A DNA stretch of 64,000 nucleotides. Origin: Dehalococcoidia bacterium (lineage in GTDB: Bacteria; Chloroflexota; Dehalococcoidia; Lucifugimonadales; Lucifugimonadaceae). The DNA lies in contig JAJEAU010000003.1 in the NCBI GenBank assembly GCA_022824185.1, forward strand, positions 1 through 64,000. The letters run 5' to 3'. The position numbers were made by a program, and so were the translations under genes. Under the pieces are notes generated by a model that searched no databases, was not told the DNA's origin, and worked only from the letters and a program-made list of their open reading frames with translations. The number at the start of each line of letters is the position of its first letter. The first letter of the stretch is position 1. Shown piece after piece: positions 43,079-54,115 of the stretch.

Positions 43079-44062
43079 ATGCCTGCAATGACCAATGAAC
43101 AGCTCGAGCACTTCGAGTATTTCGGGTTTGTGACGGCAGAGGGCGTGATTGACCCCGAGAGGGTGATCGACCCGGTCGTCGACGAGTATGCGGGGGTGTT
43201 GGACACTCTGGCGGACGAGCTTTACGAACAAGGGAAGATCAGCTCACGGCACGACGATCTGGAGTTCGGGGAGCGGATGGTTCAGGTCTATGAGGAGTCG
43301 GATGAGATCCATCAGCAGTATTTCGACTTCTCACTGCCGCAAAAAGGGGTCACGGAAGACACGCCGTTCTGGGCGGGTCCGGCGGTATTCAATGCCATGA
43401 CGTCGCCCGATCTGCTCGACGCAGTCGAGTCGTTCATAGGGCCAGAGATCTACTCGAACCCCGTCCAGCACATCCGCATAAAGATCCCCGAGAGCCGTTC
43501 GCCACGCGATCACCTCGGTCGGGTCAAGTTCGGCGTTACCCCATGGCATCAGGACATGGGAGTCGTCACGCCCGACGCGGACGATTCGTTCATACTCACG
43601 GTCTGGTATCCGCTAATGGACGCGAACGAAGAGAACGGTTGCTTGCAGGTCATTCCGGGATCGCACCGCGACGAGGAATTGTTGCTGCATTGCCCGGGCG
43701 GCAAGAAGGTGCTCGGCAGTTTGCACGTGCCGGAGAGCGAGTTCGAGGTAGGGAAAGCCGTGCCGGTGCCGCTCAAAAAGGGCGACGCCCTCTTCATGAC
43801 GAAGTACACGATCCATTCATCGTTGCCAAACATAAGTGATCGTGTCCGATTCAGCATGGATCTGAGGTACAACCCGGTCGGACAGTCTACAGGTCGGACC
43901 AGCTTCCCAGGTTTCGTGGCCAGGAGCCGCAGCAATCCGGAGAATGAGCTGCGTGATCCGGCAACCTGGAACCAGATGTGGACCGAAACTCGGGACAGAT
44001 TGGCAGTAAACGACGACGCTTGGTTCAACCGCTGGGACGGAACAGATCCGCTCTGCGCGTGA
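43079..44062 (+). CDS. PhyH family dioxygenase, copy 4
   Basis: TPWHQDMGVVTPDADDS; collinear with other copies. Confidence 0.88.
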   Translation: MPAMTNEQLEHFEYFGFVTAEGVIDPERVIDPVVDEYAGVLDTLADELYEQGKISSRHDDLEFGERMVQVYEESDEIHQQYFDFSLPQKGVTEDTPFWAGPAVFNAMTSPDLLDAVESFIGPEIYSNPVQHIRIKIPESRSPRDHLGRVKFGVTPWHQDMGVVTPDADDSFILTVWYPLMDANEENGCLQVIPGSHRDEELLLHCPGGKKVLGSLHVPESEFEVGKAVPVPLKKGDALFMTKYTIHSSLPNISDRVRFSMDLRYNPVGQSTGRTSFPGFVARSRSNPENELRDPATWNQMWTETRDRLAVNDDAWFNRWDGTDPLCA

Positions 44063-44087
44063 ACGTTGAACTCGTCGCGTCATCGAC

Positions 44088-45035
44088 CTAGGAGTCCGGC
44101 AATACAGTGGTGAGCGAAAGCGTGTAAGTGCCGGTGTTGCCTTCGCTGGCGTGGGGAGTCCCGATCTCCACATAAAGCGTGCCGCTGAAGAAATAGTCCT
44201 CGATCGAAGTGAGCGGGTCGGCTACGACGTAGGTGTTTAAATCGCCGTCCTCTCGCCAGATGTGCCAGATGCCAACTCCGGACGGGGCATCCAAGACGTC
44301 GAAGCGGTACCACCCACCTTCCGGGAATTCAACGCGGATGACATCCCTGTCGTCAAGCGATTCGACACCCGGATGCGGGCGGAGGCCGTCTGCATTGGGC
44401 CGGTCGATTACGATCCAGTCCCACCGAGTTAATCTCTCATCGCCCGGCGCGACATCGGAATCGATTGTAGCGGTTGCGGAACCTCCAGGGCGAAGGATTG
44501 CGTCTGAAACGGTCCGATAGTCGTCGGCGTGGTCGTCGGCCCTAATCGAGATGGTGTAACCGCCTGTGCCGGTCCGATCTTGGGCACCTGCCCCTACCGC
44601 GATGTAGTGGATACCGCCTTCTTCAGGGGTGAACGATGCCCTTGCGGAATTCGGCAGGATGCCACCTCCATCTTTTTCGCCCACGAGTTGGGTGTGTTCC
44701 TCGTCGAGGATTTCGAGGATGCTGGGATCGACGAGATGACCATGCGCCAAGGCGGGGTGATCATCAGATGGGTGGTCGTCGTGCCGCGTCAACGCGATCG
44801 TGGGTTTGAGTTCCACTATGTAGTTTTGCCCAGCGGAAGCGGTGAAGCTGTACCAATCGGTGCCGGCATCTTCTTCAGTGAGCTCTCCGTTGATGGCGTG
44901 TTCAACGCCGACCGACAACGGAGCGGCGTCGACGACCTCATGGGAATGCCCGTATGTCGGGGCAGGTGCGGTAGCGAACACCACGACGAACGCAACCAGC
45001 GAAATCAAAGCGAAGGGGAGATTGCGGATGCTCAT
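44088..45035 (-). CDS. Secreted PPC-like beta-domain protein
   Basis: N-terminal signal sequence; DWYSFTASAGQNYIVEL and GGWYRFDVLDAPSGVGIWHIW. Confidence 0.55.
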   Translation of the reverse strand: MSIRNLPFALISLVAFVVVFATAPAPTYGHSHEVVDAAPLSVGVEHAINGELTEEDAGTDWYSFTASAGQNYIVELKPTIALTRHDDHPSDDHPALAHGHLVDPSILEILDEEHTQLVGEKDGGGILPNSARASFTPEEGGIHYIAVGAGAQDRTGTGGYTISIRADDHADDYRTVSDAILRPGGSATATIDSDVAPGDERLTRWDWIVIDRPNADGLRPHPGVESLDDRDVIRVEFPEGGWYRFDVLDAPSGVGIWHIWREDGDLNTYVVADPLTSIEDYFFSGTLYVEIGTPHASEGNTGTYTLSLTTVLPDS

Positions 45036-45136
45036 TGCGAACCTCCTGAAACTGAGTTGGAGAAATAAGAAAACGGCGTTGCCGATTTATACGTACAACG
45101 AAAAGCGCCGACGTTAGGATGCGTCGCAGGGCGATC

Positions 45137-45682
45137 TCAAACGTTGAAACGCATGATGTGGCGACGAATGCCTACCATCCCCGCTTCTTCAAACCCCAGA
45201 CGTTCGAACGTGCCGATGCGTCCCATGTAGCTGTAACTCGGAGAGTCGTAATCGACGGGATAGGCTTCGACCATCTTGGCACCGTTGGCTTTCGCATAGT
45301 CGATTGCGGCTTCGATGAGAGGGGTTGTCAAGCCGTCCCGTCGGTGATCGGTTCGGATGAAGAAGCAGGCGATGGACCAGACGTCTTCGATATCATCGCC
45401 GTCGGAAACGTATTTCGCGCCGCGCAAGTTCTTGTACGTCGCCATGGGAGCGATCGAGCACCATCCAACGGGCTCGCCGTCAACGTAAGCGAGGACGCCG
45501 ATTGGCGTACCGCCGGAGACGTAGTTTGAGATGGCGTGTTTCTTGGTGGCGTTGTCGGTCTTCCCGTACTGCGGTTCCATAGGCCGATTAACCATGCACC
45601 AACAGAATTTGGGCCCGCCACGACCTTCGAAGAGTTGGACGAAGTCGGGGTAGGTGTCGATGGTAACGGGGAGGAACCTCAT
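45137..45682 (-). CDS. GNAT family acetyltransferase
   Basis: GEPVGWCSIAPMATYKNL...IACFFIRTDHRRDGLTTPLIEAAIDYAKANGA. Confidence 0.75.
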   Translation of the reverse strand: MRFLPVTIDTYPDFVQLFEGRGGPKFCWCMVNRPMEPQYGKTDNATKKHAISNYVSGGTPIGVLAYVDGEPVGWCSIAPMATYKNLRGAKYVSDGDDIEDVWSIACFFIRTDHRRDGLTTPLIEAAIDYAKANGAKMVEAYPVDYDSPSYSYMGRIGTFERLGFEEAGMVGIRRHIMRFNV

Positions 45683-46623
45683 CTGGACCGCAGGTCGGAA
45701 ACAACCTTCGTCACCGCCGCACCGTACAGGAAAATGAACGACGCGACATAAGCCCACAACATCAGAACGATGACGGAGGTGATCGGTCCGTAGATGTTGG
45801 CTTGGTTGGTGTCGTGGCTGTTGAACCAGAAGAAAACGTGTTTGCCGCTTTCGAAGAGGATGATGGCTACGATGGCACCGAAGAATGCGTCTCGCAGTTG
45901 CACTCGGGTGTTCGGGATTCGGTAGTAGATGATGGTGAAGATTATGGTGGTCAATACGGCGGGTATTACTGTCGCGAAGGCGCCGAGGGTTATCGTTGCG
46001 GCGGTAGACAGACCATGGGACACGACCGCCGATTCTTGGCTCAGTTGGATGAGGGCGCGGATGACGCCGGCCAGTCCGATTGTGAGCATAAATAGGGCGA
46101 CGACGAAGGTGGCGAGGCTGACGCTTTTGATGGTGACTTGGACGACTTGGGTGTTGCGGATGTCGAAGACGCGGTTCACAGATCGGGTGGTGGCGGCGAA
46201 GAGTCGATTGGCACCGAGCATGAGGTTCATGACGGCGAGGATACCGATGGTGAGGGAGCCGCCGAGGAGGTTGTTAATGGCGTCGTCGATTAGACCTTGG
46301 GACGCAGGGAATAGATAGTGGAGGGCTTCGCCGATGACGTCGACTACGCCATCAGATGGACCGACAAGGATGAGGATCATGGCCATGAGGGCGACCATGG
46401 GGAGTTGCGAGAGGACGGTGAAGAACGCAAGCGATGCGGCGAGGTCGGTGCCGCCCGCGTAGAGGAGTTGGCGGAACGCTTTGTAGAAGAGTTTGACTAG
46501 GAATGTCGCTTTGTTGTCGGGGACCCTATCCGCGAGCGTCTTCAGTCGCTCCGATGTTCGGTCTTTGAGTTGGGATGAAATGGACACGCTTAAGTTTGTG
46601 GTTCGTTTTCTGATAGATTGCAT
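45679..46623 (-). CDS. YihY/BrkB family membrane protein
   Basis: YAGGTDLAASLAFFTVLSQLPMVALMAM; six or so TM segments. Confidence 0.85.
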   Translation of the reverse strand: MQSIRKRTTNLSVSISSQLKDRTSERLKTLADRVPDNKATFLVKLFYKAFRQLLYAGGTDLAASLAFFTVLSQLPMVALMAMILILVGPSDGVVDVIGEALHYLFPASQGLIDDAINNLLGGSLTIGILAVMNLMLGANRLFAATTRSVNRVFDIRNTQVVQVTIKSVSLATFVVALFMLTIGLAGVIRALIQLSQESAVVSHGLSTAATITLGAFATVIPAVLTTIIFTIIYYRIPNTRVQLRDAFFGAIVAIILFESGKHVFFWFNSHDTNQANIYGPITSVIVLMLWAYVASFIFLYGAAVTKVVSDLRSR

Positions 46624-46761
46624 TTAACTGATACCTGAGGGTAAGCGGATTCGGTTTTGCGAATTGGAATAAGTTGGCGGTCAAATGAGAATGCGCCGCA
46701 TCGGGGATCCGGTGCGGCGCATTTGGTTGGCTGTTGCCTTTCCGGTTAGGAACGGACTTGC

Positions 46762-48393
46762 TTAGAAGTCCATTCCGCCGCCGGGTGGCATACCGCCGCC
46801 GCCGGGCATGGGAGGCTCGGGCTGCTCGGTAATCAGAGCGGCCGTGGTGAGGATCATGCCTGCGACAGAAACGGCGTTCTCAACGGCTGAGCGGGTGACC
46901 TTCGCCGGGTCGACGATGCCCATGGACATCATGTCGCCGTACTCGTTGGTCATGGCGTTGAAGCCGAAGTTGAGGTCGTCGGATCCGGCGACGCGGTCAA
47001 GGATGACAGCGCCTTCGAAACCGCAGTTGCCAGCGATGATGCGGATCGGCTCTCGAAGTGACTTCGAGAGGATCTGCACGCCGGTCTGCTCGTCTTCGTC
47101 TTCAAACTGGATGGTGTCGAGCTTGTCCGCGGCACGGATCAGGACTGAACCGCCACCGGGTACGATACCTTCTTCAACAGCCGCACGAGTCGCTTCCAGA
47201 GCGTCTTCGACACGTTGCTTCTTCTCCTTCATCTCGATCTCGGTTGCCGCGCCGACACGAAGGATGGCCACGCCGCCCGATAGCTTGGCGAGTCGCTCTT
47301 GTAGCTTCTCGCGGTCGTAATCGGAGGTCGTGTCCTCGATCTGAGCTTGAATTTCGGTCATTCGACCGCGGATCTCGGCCTGGTCGCCGGCGCCGCCCAC
47401 GAAGGTCGTGTCGTCTTTCTTGACAACGACCTGTTTACACCTGCCAAGGTCTTCGAGGGTGGTGGAGTCGAGCTTGCGCCCGATCTCGTCGGAGATCACG
47501 GTGCCACCGGTAAGGATGGCGATGTCCTGGAGCATTGCCTTGCGGCGGTCGCCAAAGCCGGGAGCCTTGACCGCGACGCAGTTGAGGGTGCCGCGGAGCT
47601 TGTTGACGACGAGTGTGGCGAGGGCTTCGCCTTCGACGTCTTCAGCGATGACGAGGATGTTCTTGCTGGTCTGGAGCACCTTCTCGAGAAGCGGGAGCAG
47701 GTCGGAGACCGCCGAGATCTTCTGGGAGGTGATCAAGATGTACGGGTCGTCAAGAACCGCTTCCTGGCGGTCGGGGTTCGTGACCATGTACGGCGAGAGA
47801 AAACCTCGGTCGATCTGCATGCCTTCGACGAAGTCGGTCTCGTACGAAAGCGACTTTGACTCGTCGACGGTGATGACGCCGTCCTTGCCGACTTTCTCCA
47901 TCACTTGCGCGATCAGCGTGCCCATCTCGTCGTCGTGCGAAGAGAGAACGGCCACGTTGGCGATCTGCGAAGAGCTGTCTACAGGGGTGGACTGGCTCTT
48001 GATCGACTCTCGGATCGTGGCCATAGCCTTTTCCATGCCACGCTTGATGGCCATGGGGTCGGCACCGGCTGCCACGTTCTTGAAGCCTTCGGCAACGATG
48101 GCCTGAGCGAGAACGGTGGAGGTGGTGGTACCGTCACCGGCGTCGTCGTTGGTCTTCTTGGACGCTTCCTTGAGAAGCTGGGCGCCCATGTTCTCGAAGG
48201 GATCCTCGAGGTCGACTTCCTTGGCGATGGTCACGCCGTCGGAGTTGACCTGCGGAGGGCCGAACTTCTTGTCGACGATGACGTTCTGACCGCGCGGGCC
48301 GAGGGTCTTCTTAACGGTGTTCGCGAGGATGTCGATCCCTTCCTTCAACTTGGAACGGGCCTCCTCTTCGAACAGCAAATCTTTTGCTGGCAT
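46762..48393 (-). CDS. groEL: Chaperonin GroEL
   Basis: [37 protein letters not shown]-terminal GGM-rich tail. Confidence 0.98.
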   Translation of the reverse strand: MPAKDLLFEEEARSKLKEGIDILANTVKKTLGPRGQNVIVDKKFGPPQVNSDGVTIAKEVDLEDPFENMGAQLLKEASKKTNDDAGDGTTTSTVLAQAIVAEGFKNVAAGADPMAIKRGMEKAMATIRESIKSQSTPVDSSSQIANVAVLSSHDDEMGTLIAQVMEKVGKDGVITVDESKSLSYETDFVEGMQIDRGFLSPYMVTNPDRQEAVLDDPYILITSQKISAVSDLLPLLEKVLQTSKNILVIAEDVEGEALATLVVNKLRGTLNCVAVKAPGFGDRRKAMLQDIAILTGGTVISDEIGRKLDSTTLEDLGRCKQVVVKKDDTTFVGGAGDQAEIRGRMTEIQAQIEDTTSDYDREKLQERLAKLSGGVAILRVGAATEIEMKEKKQRVEDALEATRAAVEEGIVPGGGSVLIRAADKLDTIQFEDEDEQTGVQILSKSLREPIRIIAGNCGFEGAVILDRVAGSDDLNFGFNAMTNEYGDMMSMGIVDPAKVTRSAVENAVSVAGMILTTAALITEQPEPPMPGGGGMPPGGGMDF

Positions 48394-48475
48394 TGGCTAT
48401 TTGTCTCCTTTTCGTGTCGTCAAGGCTTGTGGCCATTGGCGACGAATTGCGTAATTTAGTCGGTGATTGTCGGTG

Positions 48476-48772
48476 TTATCCGACGATGGCGAGGATGTCA
48501 GACTCCCGAAGAATGAGATACTCGGTCCCGTTCTGGGAATACTCGGTTCCTGCGTACTTCGAGTAGATGACGCTGTCGCCGACGTTGACAGACATGTCAA
48601 TGGTTGCGCCTTCGTCCGTCACTCGACCGGGTCCGACGGCCACGATGGCACCCTGCTGGGGCTTCTCTTTCGCGGTGTCGGGGATGATGATTCCGCCTGG
48701 GCTGGTCGACTGCTCTTCGTCCGCCGGTTCGACGACGACACGATCGCTCAGTGGCTTCAAGTTAACCGTCAC
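48476..48772 (-). CDS. groES: Co-chaperonin GroES
   Basis: [46 protein letters not shown]. Confidence 0.97.
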   Translation of the reverse strand: MTVNLKPLSDRVVVEPADEEQSTSPGGIIIPDTAKEKPQQGAIVAVGPGRVTDEGATIDMSVNVGDSVIYSKYAGTEYSQNGTEYLILRESDILAIVG

Positions 48773-48856
48773 TTGGGGGTTTCCTCCTTGTCGATAATTG
48801 GTTTAATCTTCGTGGTCGGGACTTTTCGGCACCCGATCCCACGTCTACGATTTTCG

Positions 48857-48883
48857 TTAGCAGTCAGCATGGCCGACTGCCAA
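48857..48883. promoter_or_regulatory. CIRCE-like inverted repeat upstream of groES (candidate HrcA site)
   Basis: TTAGCAGTC-N9-GACTGCCAA; canonical TTAGCACTC-N9-GAGTGCTAA. Confidence 0.7.
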
Positions 48884-49023
48884 ACTCAATTATATTTGCG
48901 GATTTCGCATCCGCAAGAGAAAAGTTGATTCGGGTTGAATCATGGTCTGCTTTCAACCCCATCCCGCACCGAGGCGAGAAACCAACGTCCCACCCAACGT
49001 CGGGTTAGCATCTGGAAGCAGAT

Positions 49024-49569
49024 ATGACCCCAGAGATGTGGATAATCGCCGCCGCCCGAGTTGCCGGCTCTTTGCCGGTGATTCGCTGGGCATTCGCCGG
49101 CGCGATCTTGGCGATCCTGGTCGACTTCTCCGACCTGTTCATGATGAACCTGATCACCTTGGGCGGCGTCAACAACTATCAGGCCTTCGACAAGTGGGTC
49201 GATCAGGTCTACATGCTGGCGTTCCTATGGGTAGCCGTGCGGCAGTGGGACGGCCCGGGACGGACGGTTTCGATCTGGCTATTCGGTCTCCGATTGATCG
49301 GCTTCGTCACGTTCGAATTAGTCCAAGACAGATGGGTCCTGATGCTCTTCCCAAACGTCTTCGAGTTCTGGTTCGTAGCCATCGCCGCCCAACTCCACTG
49401 GTGGCCGCAGTATGAATGGACGCGGTGGCGAATCGTCGGCTGGCTGGCAGTCTGCACCGCGTTGAAGCTGACTCAGGAGTACATCCTCCACGTCTGGCAG
49501 GTATTAGACAACTACACCGCAGTCGGCGTCGTAGAGGCGTGGTGGAGTTTCCTGACGGGGTTGTTCTGA
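49024..49569 (+). CDS. Integral membrane protein of unknown function
   Basis: Several hydrophobic segments. Confidence 0.5.
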   Translation: MTPEMWIIAAARVAGSLPVIRWAFAGAILAILVDFSDLFMMNLITLGGVNNYQAFDKWVDQVYMLAFLWVAVRQWDGPGRTVSIWLFGLRLIGFVTFELVQDRWVLMLFPNVFEFWFVAIAAQLHWWPQYEWTRWRIVGWLAVCTALKLTQEYILHVWQVLDNYTAVGVVEAWWSFLTGLF

Positions 49570-49731
49570 ACTAGGAACCCGGCGACTGAGGTTGCCAAGA
49601 ATCAATCAGTCCGGCGCCGTCAAATCCCCAATATCCATCAGCACAAGGTCGTTGTGTGCGACGGTGGCACGATACGAGGCTTTGAGGTTGGTCCAAAGAT
49701 CTCCAACGGTGTGTCCGATTAGTTATCCCAT

Positions 49732-51144
49732 TCAATCCCCGTCGTAAGAATCAGGCATAAGTACAAATTCGGGATATGCCTCGATGCCTAACTCCCCAGC
49801 GTCTTGACCGAGTTCTTCAACATCGCGTGTGACACGTATGCCGAGCGGACTGAGCGCAAGAGCCTTCCAAATCACCCACGAAATCGCAAAAACGAACACG
49901 CCGACCGCCAGAACACCGACGAGCTGAGTAACAAAGTCACCACCAGCAACGATGCAGACTGCGAGCGTGCCCCAGATCCCTGCGATAAGGTGCGCCGGAA
50001 TAGCCCCAACAACGTCGTCGAGCTTGACCTTCTCAAGCAGTTTCATGCCCAAGGTGCAGAGGATGCCGCCGACGGCTCCTATGATGATGGCCCAGTAATG
50101 TTCGGTGATGTCGGGACCCGCTGTGATCGACACCAAGCCCGCGATCGCCCCATTCAATCCGACGATCAGATCGATGCGTCCAAAGATGAACCTCGAAACC
50201 GCCAACGACACGACGACACCCGCGGCCGCCGCGAGGTTGGTGTTGACCAAGATGTTGCTCATCGCCACCACATCGGCGGCCGAACCCAGTTTGAGCTGAG
50301 ACCCGCCGTTGAACCCGAACCAGCCGAGCCAGAGGATCAGCACACCCAGAGTGACGATCAAGACGTTCGAAGGAGGTGTCGGACGGGCCTCGCCATTTGC
50401 TCGGAACTTGCCGAGCCGCGGCCCTGCGATCATCACGCCTGCCAACGCCGCCCAACCGCCGGTGCTGTGCACAATCGTCGAACCCGCGAAGTCCTGGAAC
50501 CCCATCTCCGCCAGCCATCCGCCGCCCCAAGTCCACGCTCCCACAATCGGGTAAATCGCAGCCGTGAGCGCAAACGTGAAGATGAAGAACGGCACCAATC
50601 GGACCCGTTCAGCAAGCGCCCCGGAAACGATCGACGCAGTCGTCGCCACAAACACCATCTGGAAGAACCAGTCGGACATCGTGGCATGACCCTGATCCAC
50701 AACCGCTCCTAATGCGGCGTCATCCCCATCGAGAAGCGCCAACTCATCCGACGATGGACCGTACATCAGCGTGAAAGAGCCGATGAAATCGACGACATCG
50801 ACATACATCAGGTTGTATCCGATGAAGAAAAACGCCAGCCCCGCGATCGAATACAGCCCGATGTTCTTGAGGCAAATCATCGACGCGTTCTTAGTCCGCA
50901 CCGAACCCGACACCAGCATCGTGAACCCCGCACACATCCACATCACGAGAGCACCCCACACCAGAAAAGCGAAGGTGTTAAGCACGAAGTCGGTCTCGCT
51001 CAAGCTCTCGGAGAACTGGACCGTCGGCTCCCCAACGAAAACCGCCGGAATGACCAAGAATCCGCCATAGTAGAGCGGCGAGACACGCCACGGGCGGAAT
51101 TCACGAATAGATCGAGCAATCGGCCTCAAATCAGCGAATTTCAT
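49732..51144 (-). CDS. amt: Ammonium transporter
   Basis: DWFFQMVFVATTASIVSGALAERV; AGSTIVHSTGGWAALAG; GWFGFNGGSQL. Confidence 0.92.
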   Translation of the reverse strand: MKFADLRPIARSIREFRPWRVSPLYYGGFLVIPAVFVGEPTVQFSESLSETDFVLNTFAFLVWGALVMWMCAGFTMLVSGSVRTKNASMICLKNIGLYSIAGLAFFFIGYNLMYVDVVDFIGSFTLMYGPSSDELALLDGDDAALGAVVDQGHATMSDWFFQMVFVATTASIVSGALAERVRLVPFFIFTFALTAAIYPIVGAWTWGGGWLAEMGFQDFAGSTIVHSTGGWAALAGVMIAGPRLGKFRANGEARPTPPSNVLIVTLGVLILWLGWFGFNGGSQLKLGSAADVVAMSNILVNTNLAAAAGVVVSLAVSRFIFGRIDLIVGLNGAIAGLVSITAGPDITEHYWAIIIGAVGGILCTLGMKLLEKVKLDDVVGAIPAHLIAGIWGTLAVCIVAGGDFVTQLVGVLAVGVFVFAISWVIWKALALSPLGIRVTRDVEELGQDAGELGIEAYPEFVLMPDSYDGD

Positions 51145-51281
51145 CGCGTATGATCCTCCAATCTGCAAAATTCGCAACACCAAGGTGCCACACTGCGAAA
51201 ATCGCCACGACATACCGTTGTGAGACAGTATTTCAGAAATCAACCGAACGCGCGGAAACCACGCCCGCCCAACTTCCCCGC

Positions 51282-53198
51282 TTAAGGCTGCGGCAACTCT
51301 CGCGCCGGCGCAGTATGGTCAAGCCACACCCGAAGGAAGATGCTGCCGGGATATTTGGGAGGTTTGAGGTCGTGGACCCAGGGGTGAGTACGGTAATGGA
51401 CAGTCGTGGGCTCGACCTCTACAGGTATGACGAGCGCTTGTTCGGCTACGTATTCCTCGATCTTCAAGTAGAGTTCGTGACGTCTAACCGCGTCGCGCTC
51501 GGTGGCGGCTTCGGCAAGCATGTCGTCGAGTTGCTCGAATTCTGGCGCACGATTGATTTTGCCGAATGGTGCGGTTAACGATCGAAGGATGGTGATGGGG
51601 TCGGGATAGGCAGGTGGCACGTTGTAAATCCGCATATGGAATCTGTTATTGTGCCGGCCATCGAAATCGTCGAGAACCGTGACACCGAAGTCGTCTCCTC
51701 CGACTTCGAGATTAAGCGCCTCCGCCCATGCGACAAATGACGGATGGTCCGCGTATATGCTCCACCACCCGAATGACTGCAAGACCCTGACATCCCATGC
51801 ATCTTCTCTGTCTGCATACTTCGATGCCGCCAACTCTGAATCAGCCAATTCGGCGTCGTAACGGATGAACTCGGCGGTCGGTTCTAGCGTCGTCAACTCC
51901 TCGGTTATCAGACGTGCGTCTTTGGCGGCAAATCCGTGGAACGGCGTCAATAGCGAAAGCGCAGCCGCCGCACGCCTGAAATGGATGTCGTCGAACGGCG
52001 GCGCGGCCGCGTTGAGAACGACAAAGATGTAACTAGAAGGGAAGATAGCCACGTCTTCCAGCGCGCCGTCAACCTCAATGCCTTCTTCAGGTACCACCTC
52101 GGCTTCGGCCCCTTCTAGATCTTCAATATCTTCGACCAAGTAATAGTTGGTTAACTCCTCGAAGTCGGTCGCCTCCTCAACGAATGCCAGCGGATCGATT
52201 CCGATCACCCCTGTATACCCGTCCTCGGTTGTTTCCGTTTCTTTGGTGTCGGTCCGGTACCAAACACCATCGAGATACGCAGGTTCACCCCAATAGTGCG
52301 GGTTTCGTGCGATGGCGCAGCGATCGGATACAGATTGATCCTTCAAATCGACAAGTTTGAAAGGTCCCATTCCAACTGGCAAATTCTCGGGTGTCCACCT
52401 CCCCACGTCAGATATCGATATTCCGGAGTTGTAATACTCGATCGGCCAAAGCTCAACATTCTCCCGCTTCAACACCGATGCAACAGGATCCGCAAGCAGA
52501 GCCGGCAAATCCGCACGGGGTTTGGTGAGTCCGATCGTTAGAGTCCGATCGTCAACCGCCACTATACCCGTCAGTTCTTCGCTCTCACCAACTATTACAG
52601 CATCAGCGCCTTCAATCAAGCCGAACACATCCCGCGCTCGACTTCCTGCTTCCGACTTGCTGAGCGATCGTTCCCAACTCCATTTGAAATCGCCGCTCGT
52701 CAACGGGCTGCCGTCGCTGAATTTCAAATCGTTGCGCAGGATGAACTCATACTCCAAGCCGTCAAGACTCACGTTGTAAGAATCGGCCAACTCCAACTCG
52801 AACGGAGATGATGGATCATCGACGATCCGCGTCAGACCAGCGTGGATCTCAGTGACTAACGGCGTGTGGTTCAGCGACGAATACTCCGAAGCGAAATCTA
52901 TCGCAGGGTCAGGACTCTGACACCACAACGATGGCACCGCCAACACCCCACCCCGTCGCGGACCGGTCGGATTGAGCGGCTCGACAAACCTCTCGCCCTC
53001 AACAGTCGGCGGCGGAGAATCTACGATCTCGATACCTTCCATCAGGGGCGATGAGGTAGGCTCCGATGTAGGCGTAGGTTCGACTTGTGGGGTATCGGAA
53101 GTGCAAGCCCATGAGAGGACTGGGACAACGAAACTGACGACAGCCAAAAGTAATGTCAATCGCGTCAACGCCTCACGCCTATTCAGGTGCATCATCAT
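51282..53198 (-). CDS. ABC transporter substrate-binding protein, family 5
   Basis: Lipoprotein-like N-terminus; YEFILRNDLKFSDGSPLTSGDFKWSWER. Confidence 0.8.
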   Translation of the reverse strand: MMMHLNRREALTRLTLLLAVVSFVVPVLSWACTSDTPQVEPTPTSEPTSSPLMEGIEIVDSPPPTVEGERFVEPLNPTGPRRGGVLAVPSLWCQSPDPAIDFASEYSSLNHTPLVTEIHAGLTRIVDDPSSPFELELADSYNVSLDGLEYEFILRNDLKFSDGSPLTSGDFKWSWERSLSKSEAGSRARDVFGLIEGADAVIVGESEELTGIVAVDDRTLTIGLTKPRADLPALLADPVASVLKRENVELWPIEYYNSGISISDVGRWTPENLPVGMGPFKLVDLKDQSVSDRCAIARNPHYWGEPAYLDGVWYRTDTKETETTEDGYTGVIGIDPLAFVEEATDFEELTNYYLVEDIEDLEGAEAEVVPEEGIEVDGALEDVAIFPSSYIFVVLNAAAPPFDDIHFRRAAAALSLLTPFHGFAAKDARLITEELTTLEPTAEFIRYDAELADSELAASKYADREDAWDVRVLQSFGWWSIYADHPSFVAWAEALNLEVGGDDFGVTVLDDFDGRHNNRFHMRIYNVPPAYPDPITILRSLTAPFGKINRAPEFEQLDDMLAEAATERDAVRRHELYLKIEEYVAEQALVIPVEVEPTTVHYRTHPWVHDLKPPKYPGSIFLRVWLDHTAPARELPQP

Positions 53199-53354
53199 GT
53201 TTGTAAACTCCCGATCGGGATGTAGCGATATATCGAAGCCATACCTGTTGCATTACGAATCGAGTGGGCTATTCGGTTTCTTTAATCGATGATTATCTGG
53301 TAGTCGGTGATCTTTTCGGCAACGATTTGATTGCCATTGCCTAGCAATCCCACC

Positions 53355-53720
53355 CTAACCCAAATCCAACACCCGCCGCACAAAATCATGCACTAGCGGA
53401 CGATCGGAGTCGCGCTCCCAATCTTCCATCGAGTCGTGGTAAAAGTGTCGGTGGAACTTCTCAGCGACTCCGAAATTCGAGCGGATGAGCGGATCGTCGT
53501 GTTCCTCCGCGAGACGCACAACTGCGTTCTTGAGCGAACGATGACTCTCATGCGGCCATTCCCGCTCCTGCGCCGCCCCCATTACGGCATGAGCCGCCGC
53601 TCCCCACAACTTCTCTGCACCCTGCAACACACCACCGCCCTCGAACTCCTCGTCGGAAGCCGCGAGGAAATCTAGCGCGACCTGTCGATGCTCTCTGGGT
53701 GACATTGTGGTGGTAGCCAT
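53355..53720 (-). CDS. HEPN-like small protein (intact paralog of 3463-3828)
   Basis: MATTTMSPREHRQVALDFLAASDEEFEGGGVLQGAEKLWGAAAHAVM... Confidence 0.65.
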   Translation of the reverse strand: MATTTMSPREHRQVALDFLAASDEEFEGGGVLQGAEKLWGAAAHAVMGAAQEREWPHESHRSLKNAVVRLAEEHDDPLIRSNFGVAEKFHRHFYHDSMEDWERDSDRPLVHDFVRRVLDLG

Positions 53721-53773
53721 GCGTCAAAAGCCTCCAGTGGCGATTCTAACCCGGGTCGCGTGCCGGTCAGCAG

Positions 53774-54115
53774 TTAGGGCTGTTCAACGAGGATGGTGAC
53801 TTCGTTGATTAGGGCCGGGATGTTGTTCTGGACGATGTCCCAGATTGTGTGATTGGCTATGTTGTCGTACTCGTGGGCAATTCGGTTTCTCAAACCGATG
53901 ATTGTCTGGTAGCCAGTGATCTTTTCGGCGACAGATCGGTCGTCATTGGCGAGTCTTCTGGTCGCTTCGCCAATGATTTCGAATTGGCGTTCGACTGCGG
54001 AACGCAACATCTCGTCTTCTTCGTATTGGTCGAAAGAAATCTCAGCGGTGTTTTCGATGATGAGATTTGCCGCAACCAGGATGTCTGAGAGATGGGCCCT
54101 GATTTCAGGTCTCAT
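53774..54115 (-). CDS. HepT-like HEPN toxin
   Basis: GLRNRIAHEYDNIANHTIWDIVQNNIPALINEV; RX4HXY. Confidence 0.85.
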   Translation of the reverse strand: MRPEIRAHLSDILVAANLIIENTAEISFDQYEEDEMLRSAVERQFEIIGEATRRLANDDRSVAEKITGYQTIIGLRNRIAHEYDNIANHTIWDIVQNNIPALINEVTILVEQP

